From VMCP01 sp964645755 (GTDB lineage Bacteria; Bacteroidota; Bacteroidia; NS11-12g; UBA955): a DNA stretch of 26,587 bases. Location: contig CAZYBT010000027.1 of NCBI GenBank assembly GCA_964645755.1, positions 1 through 26,587 of the forward strand. The letters are read 5' to 3'. Within the stretch, counting starts at the first letter, position 1, and each line of letters opens with the position of its first letter. The notes beneath the pieces were generated by a model. It was not told the DNA's origin. It ran no database searches and saw nothing but the letters and a program-made list of their open reading frames with translations. Shown one piece after another: positions 15,825 through 24,249 of the stretch. Position numbers and translations under genes: made by a program.

Positions 15825-18812
15825 TTACTTTTTCTTTTCAGGAGCATCAAGATGATTGTCTTTGATGCGTTTTTTTGCTTCTGCCAACAACGCTTTGTCT
15901 TGAAAACTTTCGATGATTGTATTCCAAGTAACTTTGGCATTGAACATATCATTTTCTTTTGCAAAGGCATCACCCAATAACAATAGTGATTTGCCTACCC
16001 ATAAATCATATCCATTAAACAAATCAAGAACTGCATAACATCCATTTTTGCAAGCTTCAATGCTATCGATAGATAAGAATAACTCAGATTCCAAATATTT
16101 AGCTTCAGCTGCAAATCGATTGTTGTTGCCTTCATAAATTGATTTCAATGAATTAAATGCTTTCAAATGATCACCACTTGAAATATCTGCTTTTGCAAGG
16201 ATCATTTTAGATTCGAACTTCATATCTTCATCCGAAGAATTATCGTCCATGACTTTTGTTGCTATTTTTTTCAATCCATCTTTGTTATTTGATTTAGAAT
16301 AACAATACATTAAAGACTTCCAAGCACGACGTTGAATGTCTTTAGACTTTGTGATTTCCTCCAAAATTTCAACATACGGAAGAATTTCATCACAAGTTGC
16401 ATTGTTGCCATAAATTCTCAAAACAGACAGTGTTGCATCTTCTTTAAATTCACCTGAATTTGCTTTTGATACATACTGGTAAGATTCTATTGCTTTGTGA
16501 GGTTGTTTGAGGGATTCATGAGTTAAAGCTTTGTAATAATGTGCGGAAATCACAAAGTTACCATTTGTCATTTCTTGCAAATAACTATCGAAACTCTTTA
16601 CTGCAACTTCAAAATCTTCTCTTTCATAGGCGTTCATGGCTGTTTCAAACATGAGACTATCTTCTTCCATTTTTGAAATCCCGCCCCTTGTAGATGCCCA
16701 TTTTACGTAATCTTTTGCTCTTCCGGCGTCTGTATAAATGGTTTTTACCATCTCGGCAGCAGATTTGGCATCTCCCGTTCCTGGGAAATTATCGTATAGA
16801 GAGGTATACGCACTAATGGATTGGTCGATTTTCTTATCATTGAAATAAATTTTACCCAAGGTTGAATATGCTTTTGCCGTAAGTTGACTTCCTGGGAATT
16901 CGCGAAGAATTTTTTGATAGTATTCTTCAGCGTCCTTGAAGCGTTTCAATTGCATATATTCGGTAGCAATGTCATTGTATGCATCAATTGTAAAGCGAGA
17001 TTTTGGATAATTTTTATTCAACCGTTTCAGGGCTCCTAATTTTTCCTCCGATTTTTCGAGCAGCCCGTAAATGATACCACTTTGATACAACGCATAATCG
17101 GCATCGGAACCATTTTTCCCAGAAACATAAGCATATGCCTTTACTGCGTTTTCTAATTGTCGGGTCATAATGTAACAATCTCCCAAACGCAAATAGGCAT
17201 CATGTACCAATCTTTCATCGTACCGTAAACCAGTAACTTTGGTCGTGAATTCATTGAAATATACTGCAGCATTACCGTATGCTTTATTCATAAAATCTTG
17301 GTATCCTAATCCATAGTAAGCATAAGGAAACACTTCAATTTTATTTGATTGGGGCATATCTAAAAAAGTTTTATATGATTTTTGAGCATCCTCTTTTTTA
17401 CCCAATTGCGAAAAAGCCTCGGCAATCCAATAAGTTGCTTCAGCAGCATATTGTTTGTTTGCTGATTTTTTATTGCATTTTTCAAAAAGTTGGATCGCAG
17501 CATCAAAATTTCTACTTCTATACAATTCCATCCCCCTAGCCAAGGTGACTTTCTGATAAATTTCTTCTGTTTGTTGATCGAGATCTTCGATTCCTTCCAA
17601 AATGGCCACAGCCTCTCTGTACTTATCAGTATTCAATAACAATCGCGCTTTCAATTTGGAAGCTTCTTTAGCGTTTGCTGTTTTGGGGAATAATTTGATA
17701 TATTTATCGAGCAATGTTGTACTGTTGGATTCACCTAATTGCACTGCAATTTTAGCTTGTGTAAACAAGGATATTTCTGCAATTTCTTCGTTAAAACCTG
17801 TTCTCCATACCTCTGAATAAGCGTTCATAGCTTCTCTAAAATTTTTCAATTTCAAAAGGGCATTTCCTAATTCAAAGCTGGCAACCTGAGCCAAACTGTC
17901 GTTATTTTTTGCCACCAAACGGTACCAAGTGAGACTTGAGTTAAAATTACCAGATTTCGCAAATGCATATCCCACTTCAAATTGCTCCTCTGCAAGCATT
18001 TTATCGGCTTGGAACTGTGATTTTTCAAAAGACAAAGACGCTTGTTCATAGTTTTTCTTCCTGAAAAAACATTTTCCCTTGAGCCACTCAATGTCTTTAC
18101 CTGAAATTTTAGAGCTTGGTTGTATTTGATTCAATTCAGCAATAGCCTCATCGTATTTAGATAGTTGATAATACACTTGAGCAATGTAGAATTTCACTTT
18201 TTCAAATCGCTTATCTTTAATCGATTGGAATGCTGTCAAAGCATTTTCATAATCTTTTTCCATTAAACACGAGTATCCATAATAGTATTTCGCGAGTCCC
18301 TGGTATTCGCCCCCTTTTTTTGCCACATTTTCCAGTTCAACTTTGGCATCTTTATATTTCTTGGTAAACACCAAGCAAAAACCTTTTCTAAACTGAAATT
18401 GGTTTCTTAGATCTACGGTAATTCCGGCGATATCCACATTTCTGTAATATGCTAAAGCTGCGGAATACTTCTCTTTTTTGTAAAAATAATCGCCTAGCGC
18501 AAGGTTTGCGAGTGGTTTTTTAATGGAATTTGGGTTTTGATCTAAATAACTCTCCACCGAAGCAACAGCATCTTCATGTTCAGCTTTCAACTTACTCATT
18601 GAATAGTAAAACGATGCATCGGCACTGACTTGACTCGACTGAACAGACCGGAAATATTGATCAAACTGAGATATAGCAGCATTAAACCTTCCCTCTTCGT
18701 AAAGTTCAACTCCACGATCAAAATACACCTGAGGATATTGATAAACCGTGTGCTGTTGCGCCTCTACCCGAATCACCATACTCAATAAAATGAAAAACAG
18801 AGATTTTCTCAT
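15825..18812 (-). CDS. Large secreted tetratricopeptide-repeat protein
   Basis: A 995-residue protein from the ATG at 18812, chosen because it starts a typical signal peptide (MRKSLFFILLSMVIRVEAQ). An upstream in-frame start 33 bases earlier would add residues before it and spoil the signal. The rest is almost entirely TPR helices (dozens of 34-residue units such as 'YFDRGVELYEEGRFNAAISQF' style pairs and 'AYSTLGKIYFNDKKIDQSI'). It ends in a short Lys-rich tail. No lipobox, catalytic motif or membrane helix is seen, so a periplasmic or outer-membrane-associated scaffold is likely. Bacteroidota carry several large secreted TPR proteins tied to envelope assembly; I cannot assign one. It is a single-gene unit. 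Confidence 0.9.
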   Translation of the reverse strand: MRKSLFFILLSMVIRVEAQQHTVYQYPQVYFDRGVELYEEGRFNAAISQFDQYFRSVQSSQVSADASFYYSMSKLKAEHEDAVASVESYLDQNPNSIKKPLANLALGDYFYKKEKYSAALAYYRNVDIAGITVDLRNQFQFRKGFCLVFTKKYKDAKVELENVAKKGGEYQGLAKYYYGYSCLMEKDYENALTAFQSIKDKRFEKVKFYIAQVYYQLSKYDEAIAELNQIQPSSKISGKDIEWLKGKCFFRKKNYEQASLSFEKSQFQADKMLAEEQFEVGYAFAKSGNFNSSLTWYRLVAKNNDSLAQVASFELGNALLKLKNFREAMNAYSEVWRTGFNEEIAEISLFTQAKIAVQLGESNSTTLLDKYIKLFPKTANAKEASKLKARLLLNTDKYREAVAILEGIEDLDQQTEEIYQKVTLARGMELYRSRNFDAAIQLFEKCNKKSANKQYAAEATYWIAEAFSQLGKKEDAQKSYKTFLDMPQSNKIEVFPYAYYGLGYQDFMNKAYGNAAVYFNEFTTKVTGLRYDERLVHDAYLRLGDCYIMTRQLENAVKAYAYVSGKNGSDADYALYQSGIIYGLLEKSEEKLGALKRLNKNYPKSRFTIDAYNDIATEYMQLKRFKDAEEYYQKILREFPGSQLTAKAYSTLGKIYFNDKKIDQSISAYTSLYDNFPGTGDAKSAAEMVKTIYTDAGRAKDYVKWASTRGGISKMEEDSLMFETAMNAYEREDFEVAVKSFDSYLQEMTNGNFVISAHYYKALTHESLKQPHKAIESYQYVSKANSGEFKEDATLSVLRIYGNNATCDEILPYVEILEEITKSKDIQRRAWKSLMYCYSKSNNKDGLKKIATKVMDDNSSDEDMKFESKMILAKADISSGDHLKAFNSLKSIYEGNNNRFAAEAKYLESELFLSIDSIEACKNGCYAVLDLFNGYDLWVGKSLLLLGDAFAKENDMFNAKVTWNTIIESFQDKALLAEAKKRIKDNHLDAPEKKK

Positions 18813-18817
18813 GCTTT

Positions 18818-18825
18818 CAAAAGTA
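18818..18825 (-). promoter_or_regulatory. TACTTTTG box before the TPR gene
   Basis: On the minus strand TACTTTTG matches TAnnTTTG exactly and is separated from the ATG at 18812 by only AAAGC. A standard -33 TTG is not at the expected distance. As a -7 box it implies an almost leaderless mRNA. Confidence 0.35.
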
Positions 18826-18918
18826 ATGAACACCATCAAGCACACGCGAAACAGTTCTTCACATGCATCAATGGTGATTGATTAAATGTACATTTTAATA
18901 AATAAATGGGTACGAATT

Positions 18919-20055
18919 TTATTTTAATTTGAGCATTTTTGCCAATTTCAAGGCATTAGACGCATTATCGAACAATTGGTCTAAAGCCATACTTCTCTTT
19001 GCAACTTCGTCTAAGGTAAAATCATTTTCAAAACATTTAGATATTTCTTGAACAATTTGAATTGGATCATCTGCCACTGAGCACAATTCCTCGAGTTGTG
19101 TTTCTTTGACCATTTCTGTATTTGCAACTACAAATCTACCGCGGTAAAGAGAATTCAACAACTTCAATTTGATCCCGGTTGATTGAAAAGTAATCATTGC
19201 ATTCACGTGCGCAGATTCTATCAGTTCCAATATTTCCGCGGTTGAAATATTGGCTTTTAGTGAAACATTTTCATGTTTTTGAATGGCTTTTACCAATTTG
19301 GAACTCGGATTGCTCCCAGAAATAATGCAGGGAACATTCAATCGAGGAAACACTTTTTCTGCTAAAAACAGGGCTGCTCGATTGTTTTCAGGAACCGATA
19401 GGTTTCCGTGATACAGCACAAACTTTCCTGATCCCAATCTGCATACAATTTCATTATTGGAATGAAATGCAGGAACGTAAGTCGTATTCCCATATATCCG
19501 TTGTAGATAATTCGTTTCAGAGGGAGAAATACCTGCAATACCATCTGCATGGTGTAAAATTTTCTCATATTTCTTGAGCTTTTTAGCCTCTATCTTGAAA
19601 AATAACTTTTTTAACAAGTGATATTCAGCTTCATAAAGAGCCTCATAGTAATGATGTTCTACATTATGCGCCCTTACTACCCGAATTCGGTGACGCAATT
19701 TAGGATGATTGAGATAATATGTGGTGTGCAATCCTTCAAACAAAATTGGGGCACTGTCGTGCAATAAATTGTGAAACAACTGCTTATTTTTTCTTGTTTT
19801 TACAATGTATGGAATGCTCCCAATAAAAGGATTTTTATATCTACTCCTTGAATAATAAATCGTTTTAAACGTCACATTTTCTAAATCAGGAGCCGCAGAT
19901 TTTCCATCATATAAAAAAACATGAAGTGTGACATTGATGCCTAATTTTTGTAACTCTACCAATTTGAAATACATATCGGTAGAACCACCATAGTTAGGGG
20001 GATACGGCATATCAAAGGCCACAATATGCAAATGATTTACCAATTTATCAATCAT
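18919..20055 (-). CDS. Glycosyltransferase, GT4-like (GT-B fold)
   Basis: A 378-residue GT-B type enzyme without a signal peptide or clear membrane helix. I chose the ATG at 20055 (MIDKLVNHLHIVAFDMPYPP), which overlaps the upstream gene by 8 bases; an in-frame TTG 15 bases earlier is less likely. The N-terminal 'YPPNYGGSTDMYFKLVELQ' is the Gly-Gly acceptor-side loop of GT4 enzymes. 'VVRAHNVEHHYYEALYEAE' resembles PslH-like transferases. The C-terminal lobe begins 'VLYHGNLSVPENNRAA', and 'STGIKLKLLNSLYRGRFVVAN' fits the nucleotide-sugar-binding helix. The expected Glu-x7-Glu is replaced by a looser pattern. Sugar and acceptor are unknown. It is the last gene of the HTH-recQ-GT-GT block. Confidence 0.8.
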   Translation of the reverse strand: MIDKLVNHLHIVAFDMPYPPNYGGSTDMYFKLVELQKLGINVTLHVFLYDGKSAAPDLENVTFKTIYYSRSRYKNPFIGSIPYIVKTRKNKQLFHNLLHDSAPILFEGLHTTYYLNHPKLRHRIRVVRAHNVEHHYYEALYEAEYHLLKKLFFKIEAKKLKKYEKILHHADGIAGISPSETNYLQRIYGNTTYVPAFHSNNEIVCRLGSGKFVLYHGNLSVPENNRAALFLAEKVFPRLNVPCIISGSNPSSKLVKAIQKHENVSLKANISTAEILELIESAHVNAMITFQSTGIKLKLLNSLYRGRFVVANTEMVKETQLEELCSVADDPIQIVQEISKCFENDFTLDEVAKRSMALDQLFDNASNALKLAKMLKLK

Positions 20056-21148
20056 AACAATATAACTCAATTAACTTTTGAGATTCAATTTCCCAATTCC
20101 AAACTTTTTTTGCCGCAACACATTGTGCTTTCAATTGATTGTAATACTCATCTTGATTATAAATCAATTGTAAATTCCCTCTAATTGATTCTACTGTATT
20201 TTCACACAAAATGCCTACTTGATATTCTGATAACAATTGCTTATATTCAGGAAACGAATTGATTAAGGAAGGCAATTCTGCTTCAACATAATCGAAAAAC
20301 TTGTTATTCAATGAATAATAATAACTTAAGCCTAAGTTCTCACTTACATTGTATCCAATAAAAGCTCTTTTTGTTAAATTTCGCAAGTAACTTGGTGACA
20401 CAAATCCTAAAAAAGTGACTTGTTTGTCGACGCCAAATTTACATGTGAGTTCTTTTAAATCATGGATAAGGTCACCATCCCCCGCAATGACAATGTGAAT
20501 CGATGTTCCTTGAATTGATTCAATGAGTAACTCTAATCCACGCCCTTGGTTCAATGCACCTTGGTATAAAACAAATCGATCTGAAGGCAACTGATTCAAT
20601 AATTCTATGGGTATTGGGCGTGTTTGAAAATCTAACACGGGCATGTTTCGAACTAGTGCTACCTTTTTCTGATGAATTTTTTCAAACTCGGTGGCAATTG
20701 AATGACTCACTGTATAAACTTTGTCTGTATTCTTGAATGTAATTTTTTCCACCCAAAGCCAAAATTTCTGAACATTTGGCCTGCAAATCACTTCAGGAAC
20801 ATATGGAAACCATTCGTGAGCATCATAAAAATGTTTTTTGTTCTTAAGGTTGGCAACAGCAATTGTGGGTAAACTTGTGTCTAAATCGATTCCACACACA
20901 ACATCAAAGCGCTGAAAGAACAAATAAAAAAACAATCGAATATTATATTCAACATAAAATAATTTTCCCTTTTCAAAGAAACAAAAGAGTCTTTTTTGTT
21001 GGTAAGATTTTTCGATAAGTTGTTCTGAAGCCCTGAGTTTCCGACCGATTAATAAAACTGAATGACCGTTTTGACACAATGTTGTGCAAATACGAATCAT
21101 CCGCTGATCATAGTTTAAATCGTTTGTTACTGTAAAAATGAGCTTCAA
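20048..21148 (-). CDS. Glycosyltransferase family 4 protein
   Basis: A 366-residue cytoplasmic or membrane-associated GT-B enzyme. It opens 'MKLIFTVTNDLNYDQRMIR', a common start of Bacteroidota GT4 proteins, with an acceptor domain containing 'YDAHEWFPYVPEV'. The C-terminal lobe has 'VLYQGALNQGRGLELLIES', then 'IHIVIAGDGDLIHDLK' and 'VTFLGFVSPSYLRNLTKRA'. The late 'NKFFDYVEAELPSLINSFPEY' carries the nucleotide-sugar site. It probably builds a surface polysaccharide or glycolipid; donor and acceptor are not readable. Its ATG overlaps the recQ stop by 4 bases, and its own end overlaps the next transferase by 8, so translation is coupled along the block. Confidence 0.87.
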   Translation of the reverse strand: MKLIFTVTNDLNYDQRMIRICTTLCQNGHSVLLIGRKLRASEQLIEKSYQQKRLFCFFEKGKLFYVEYNIRLFFYLFFQRFDVVCGIDLDTSLPTIAVANLKNKKHFYDAHEWFPYVPEVICRPNVQKFWLWVEKITFKNTDKVYTVSHSIATEFEKIHQKKVALVRNMPVLDFQTRPIPIELLNQLPSDRFVLYQGALNQGRGLELLIESIQGTSIHIVIAGDGDLIHDLKELTCKFGVDKQVTFLGFVSPSYLRNLTKRAFIGYNVSENLGLSYYYSLNNKFFDYVEAELPSLINSFPEYKQLLSEYQVGILCENTVESIRGNLQLIYNQDEYYNQLKAQCVAAKKVWNWEIESQKLIELYCYD

Positions 21149-23031
21149 GATTTCAAAAATAGTTTATTGTCAGACGATTTTATCACTTTTCCGCGATCAA
21201 TCATGGCATTTAATACTTCGATGTATGGATTTTTATGTTCTTTGGGGAACTCTAAAACCAATTCGCTCAATAATTTAGGTTGATTTAAAAGCGATTCAAT
21301 GTTTTGAATTATCGATAATTCAGGCGGTACGAGTTGATATTTTTTACAATTATCGCAACTTCCACACGGATCGCTTTTTTTTCCGGTAAAGTGTTCTATC
21401 CAGAAAGCCGATCTGCAGCTTTGGGACATTGCATAGCCTTCTAATGTTGTTAACGATTTCAATCGACGTTCTTTCAATTCCAGGATGACTTTCATGTTCA
21501 ACGTAGGATACATTGATCTTGGTTCTATTAACGTGATCAAAGGTTCATCTGATTGCGGAATATAATCTACAATTTTCGCTTTATGCAAATGCATCAGCCA
21601 TTGATGAATTTGGTTATCTGTAGTTCGAAGTCTCTTGGCAAGTTGCACCTCGTGTATTACTACATAGGCATCGAATATCCCTCCAAAAGATCGGAGTAAT
21701 ATATCAATGATGGGCTCATAAATTTCATATCGAACTTTGAAATCATAAACAAATTCGTAGTCTGTATTGAATTTTATTTTTGAGGGACTTTTTATTCCTT
21801 CATTTAAAATCCACTGCCCCATCGACTCAATTGATTTTGCCGCATAGTAAAGTTCGAACATTGGAATTTGATAAGTGTCTGCAACCGCCTGAAAATTAAC
21901 TGGATAAGACATTTGCTCACCCAAACCGGGAGCCACACCAAGGTGATTCATAATTGCATGATAGGCTCTCAAACACTTCTTTTCATCGGGGTGTTGATTT
22001 TCAAGATGTTTGTTCAACTGCTTCCAATCACTTTTCTGATGCAACAATATACAAAAACTTGTGTTTCCATCTCGTCCAGCTCGGCCTGATTCTTGATAAT
22101 AATCTTCTGGCGTTGTTGAGGGCATCATGTGATAAACATATCTCACATCGGGCTTGTCTACACCCATACCAAAGGCATTTGTGCATACCATCACCCTCAC
22201 TTTATTTTGAATCCATTCTGTTTGACGTTTTGACCTCGTTTCTGAGTCGAGTCCACCGTGGTAAAAATGTGCTGAAATTCGATTTTCAATTAAAAAGCGG
22301 GCAATTTCTTGAACCTCACGGCGTGTATTTGCAAAAACAATACTACAACCCGCAGTTTTTTGGAGAGAATTTAGCAGCAGTCCACTCTTATTCTCACTCT
22401 CTATTGAATAGAAAATCAAGTTCTTACGATCAAATGCCCCTTGATGGATCTGAACATTCTTCAAGCTCAATCCTTCTACAATTTCCTCTTGTATCCAATC
22501 AGGAGCACTTGCCGTAAATGCACAAATAGGAACATGAGGGATGATCTCACGTATATTTTTGATTTTTAAAAATGAGGGACGAAAATCTTTTCCCCACATT
22601 GAAACGCAGTGCGCTTCGTCAATTACCAACAATTGAATGGGCAAATTAGGTAAATATCCCTCAAAATTTGAAGATGTAAGTCGTTCCGGAGAAACATAAA
22701 GTAATTGATAATGTCCCTTCAAGGCATTTTCCAATATCACTTTAATCTCTGTCCATGCGAGTCCGCTATGAATGTAAGTGGCCGAAATACCTTTGCTTTT
22801 AAGTCCATCAACCTGATCTTTCATCAAAGCAATAAGAGGAGAAACCACAATGGTTAAACCTCCAAGCATCAACGCTGGTACTTGAAAACAGATACTTTTA
22901 CCGCCACCAGTTGGAAGCAAAGCGAGAACATCGTGTTGAGCAAGGATCGACTTTACAATTTCAATCTGCCCTGGCCTGAATTGATTGTAATTCCAATATT
23001 TGAAAAGTATTTCTTCAGGCGTGGGTTTCAT
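21145..23031 (-). CDS. recQ: RecQ-type ATP-dependent DNA helicase
   Basis: A 628-residue 3'-5' superfamily 2 helicase for recombination and fork repair. It has motif 0 'WNYNQFRPGQ' (13-22), Walker A LLPTGGGKS (38-46), the DEAH box at 138-141, FTASAP at 172-177 and motif VI 'QESGRAGRDG' (313-322). The RecQ-Ct zinc site is formed by Cys539, Cys556, Cys559 and Cys562, followed by a winged-helix-like region. The protein ends soon after, without a recognisable HRDC domain, so it is the short RecQ form; many Bacteroidota encode a longer HRDC-bearing paralogue elsewhere. It starts 2 bases after the HTH gene's last base and overlaps the next gene by 4. Its link to a regulator and two glycosyltransferases is unusual. 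Confidence 0.94.
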   Translation of the reverse strand: MKPTPEEILFKYWNYNQFRPGQIEIVKSILAQHDVLALLPTGGGKSICFQVPALMLGGLTIVVSPLIALMKDQVDGLKSKGISATYIHSGLAWTEIKVILENALKGHYQLLYVSPERLTSSNFEGYLPNLPIQLLVIDEAHCVSMWGKDFRPSFLKIKNIREIIPHVPICAFTASAPDWIQEEIVEGLSLKNVQIHQGAFDRKNLIFYSIESENKSGLLLNSLQKTAGCSIVFANTRREVQEIARFLIENRISAHFYHGGLDSETRSKRQTEWIQNKVRVMVCTNAFGMGVDKPDVRYVYHMMPSTTPEDYYQESGRAGRDGNTSFCILLHQKSDWKQLNKHLENQHPDEKKCLRAYHAIMNHLGVAPGLGEQMSYPVNFQAVADTYQIPMFELYYAAKSIESMGQWILNEGIKSPSKIKFNTDYEFVYDFKVRYEIYEPIIDILLRSFGGIFDAYVVIHEVQLAKRLRTTDNQIHQWLMHLHKAKIVDYIPQSDEPLITLIEPRSMYPTLNMKVILELKERRLKSLTTLEGYAMSQSCRSAFWIEHFTGKKSDPCGSCDNCKKYQLVPPELSIIQNIESLLNQPKLLSELVLEFPKEHKNPYIEVLNAMIDRGKVIKSSDNKLFLKS

Positions 23032-23032
23032 T

Positions 23033-24025
23033 TTAAATTTGTGTTTTCAGTCGGTCAATGTTCAACTGCATTGATCTAAAAAACTGATTGCGCACACGTT
23101 CAGAAATTTGACTCACCATGTCGCTTTTCGACATTAAATTATTGAGCCACTCTTCCACTTGGGCGTTGAACGAATCGTTTTTTGTTTGGATAAAATTAAA
23201 CGTATTGTATCCAAGATAACTTGCAGATTTATGAATCGACTTCAAAAAAACGCAATTATTTCCAATCATCAAATCACAAGAGTATAAAGTATAGTCCATT
23301 GGGGAAAATTCTTTGGTGATTGGATTATATTTTTTACCGGCTTCTGCTTGTTTTTTGACCATATCAATCAATCCTTCGAGCTCTTCAAGAATTTTGAGAA
23401 TTGAATTTTTGTCTTTAAAGTAACCAGCAGCCCAATAAAATTGAATTTGTTTGATTGTGCTTTTCAGGGTGTCTTCATGCCAAATTTCAACCGAAGGAAT
23501 GCTTAAAAAGGCTTCTCTTACTTTTGAAATTTCACCAACCCAAGTGGTTGGAAGTGTTACATCTTCAACACTTAAGCCCTGAAACTGCGGAATATTCATA
23601 ATGGATTTATTCCAATACACCATTTTAAAACGTGCCAGTTCTGGAAAAAAGAAATGGTAAAACACTGGCAGATCTTCTGCGGCGTATGTAACCGTTGCAT
23701 CAGGAGAACTTGAAATCCAAGTTAAATCGCCATGGAGAACTTTCAGGTATTCAGCAAAAGCATTGGTTTCTTTATTCAACGAATTGGCTCTAAAGGTTAC
23801 CAAATTGGATTCTTGGGTAAGCAAATGAGTAATTGAAATGTTAAATTGAGCAGAAATCCTCATCGTTTCCTCAAGAGAAAAGTCGGTTTCGCAACGAAGT
23901 CGGCGGTAAACACTGTCGAGGCTCATCGACATTCGGCTACTGAGTTCCTCGGCAAGATTGAGGTGTGAGGGAATCGTATTTTTGAGAAGCTCTACAAATG
24001 CCTCTTGAAATTTTCTTTCGATCAT
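23033..24025 (-). CDS. Helix-turn-helix (BetR-like) transcriptional regulator
   Basis: A 330-residue protein. Residues 24-68 ('LAEELSSRMSMSLDSVYRRL', then 'ETDFSLEETMRISAQFNIS') form the BetR/Cro-like HTH common in Bacteroidota, in which the Tyr-Arg-Arg helix reads DNA. The remaining 260 or so residues are alpha-helical with aromatic patches ('LPVFYHFFFPELARFKMVYW') and no motif I can name; they may sense a ligand or form dimers. No signal peptide or membrane helix. It is the first gene of a four-gene block with recQ and two glycosyltransferases. Three TTACGG/CCGTAA half-sites lie 19-56 bases before its ATG, suggesting autoregulation. Confidence 0.8.
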   Translation of the reverse strand: MIERKFQEAFVELLKNTIPSHLNLAEELSSRMSMSLDSVYRRLRCETDFSLEETMRISAQFNISITHLLTQESNLVTFRANSLNKETNAFAEYLKVLHGDLTWISSSPDATVTYAAEDLPVFYHFFFPELARFKMVYWNKSIMNIPQFQGLSVEDVTLPTTWVGEISKVREAFLSIPSVEIWHEDTLKSTIKQIQFYWAAGYFKDKNSILKILEELEGLIDMVKKQAEAGKKYNPITKEFSPMDYTLYSCDLMIGNNCVFLKSIHKSASYLGYNTFNFIQTKNDSFNAQVEEWLNNLMSKSDMVSQISERVRNQFFRSMQLNIDRLKTQI

Positions 24026-24043
24026 ATTATTTTTTGGGTTTTT

Positions 24044-24081
24044 CCGTAATTCATCAAATTCATTTTACGGCCTTTCCGTAA
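24044..24081. promoter_or_regulatory. Candidate operator: three TTACGG/CCGTAA half-sites
   Basis: TTTCCGTAAT occurs exactly twice, at 24041-24050 and 24073-24082, with starts 32 bases apart (about three helical turns). An inverted half-site TTACGG at 24065-24070 pairs with CCGTAA at 24076-24081 in a 6-bp palindrome with a 5-base spacer. A near -7 box toward the regulator gene (TGAATTTG on the minus strand, 24055-24062) sits between the lone half-site and the palindrome. Position and symmetry fit binding by the divergent HTH protein; that is inference. Confidence 0.55.
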
Positions 24082-24249
24082 TAATTTAATTCTTATTGAA
24101 TATTATTAAGGAAATGCCTTTAAAATCTGATAAAAAAAGGCGTTTACACAATACAAACGTATTTTTTTGAATATTACAAATTTTTTCATCACTTGCATTT
24201 AGAGAAAATTAAATTCAAATTTGCCATAACAAAATACGTGAATACGTTT

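Noticed and set aside
18867..18882. Small hairpin ATCAAT-GGTG-ATTGAT after the last glycosyltransferase gene, as a terminator.
   Set aside because: The stem has only 6 weak pairs and is followed by no proper T run; not better than chance in AT-rich DNA.
18919..21148. The two glycosyltransferases as part of a capsule or O-antigen cluster with rfbC.
   Set aside because: rfbC lies over 4 kb away in another unit, and no flippase, polymerase or further sugar genes are nearby.
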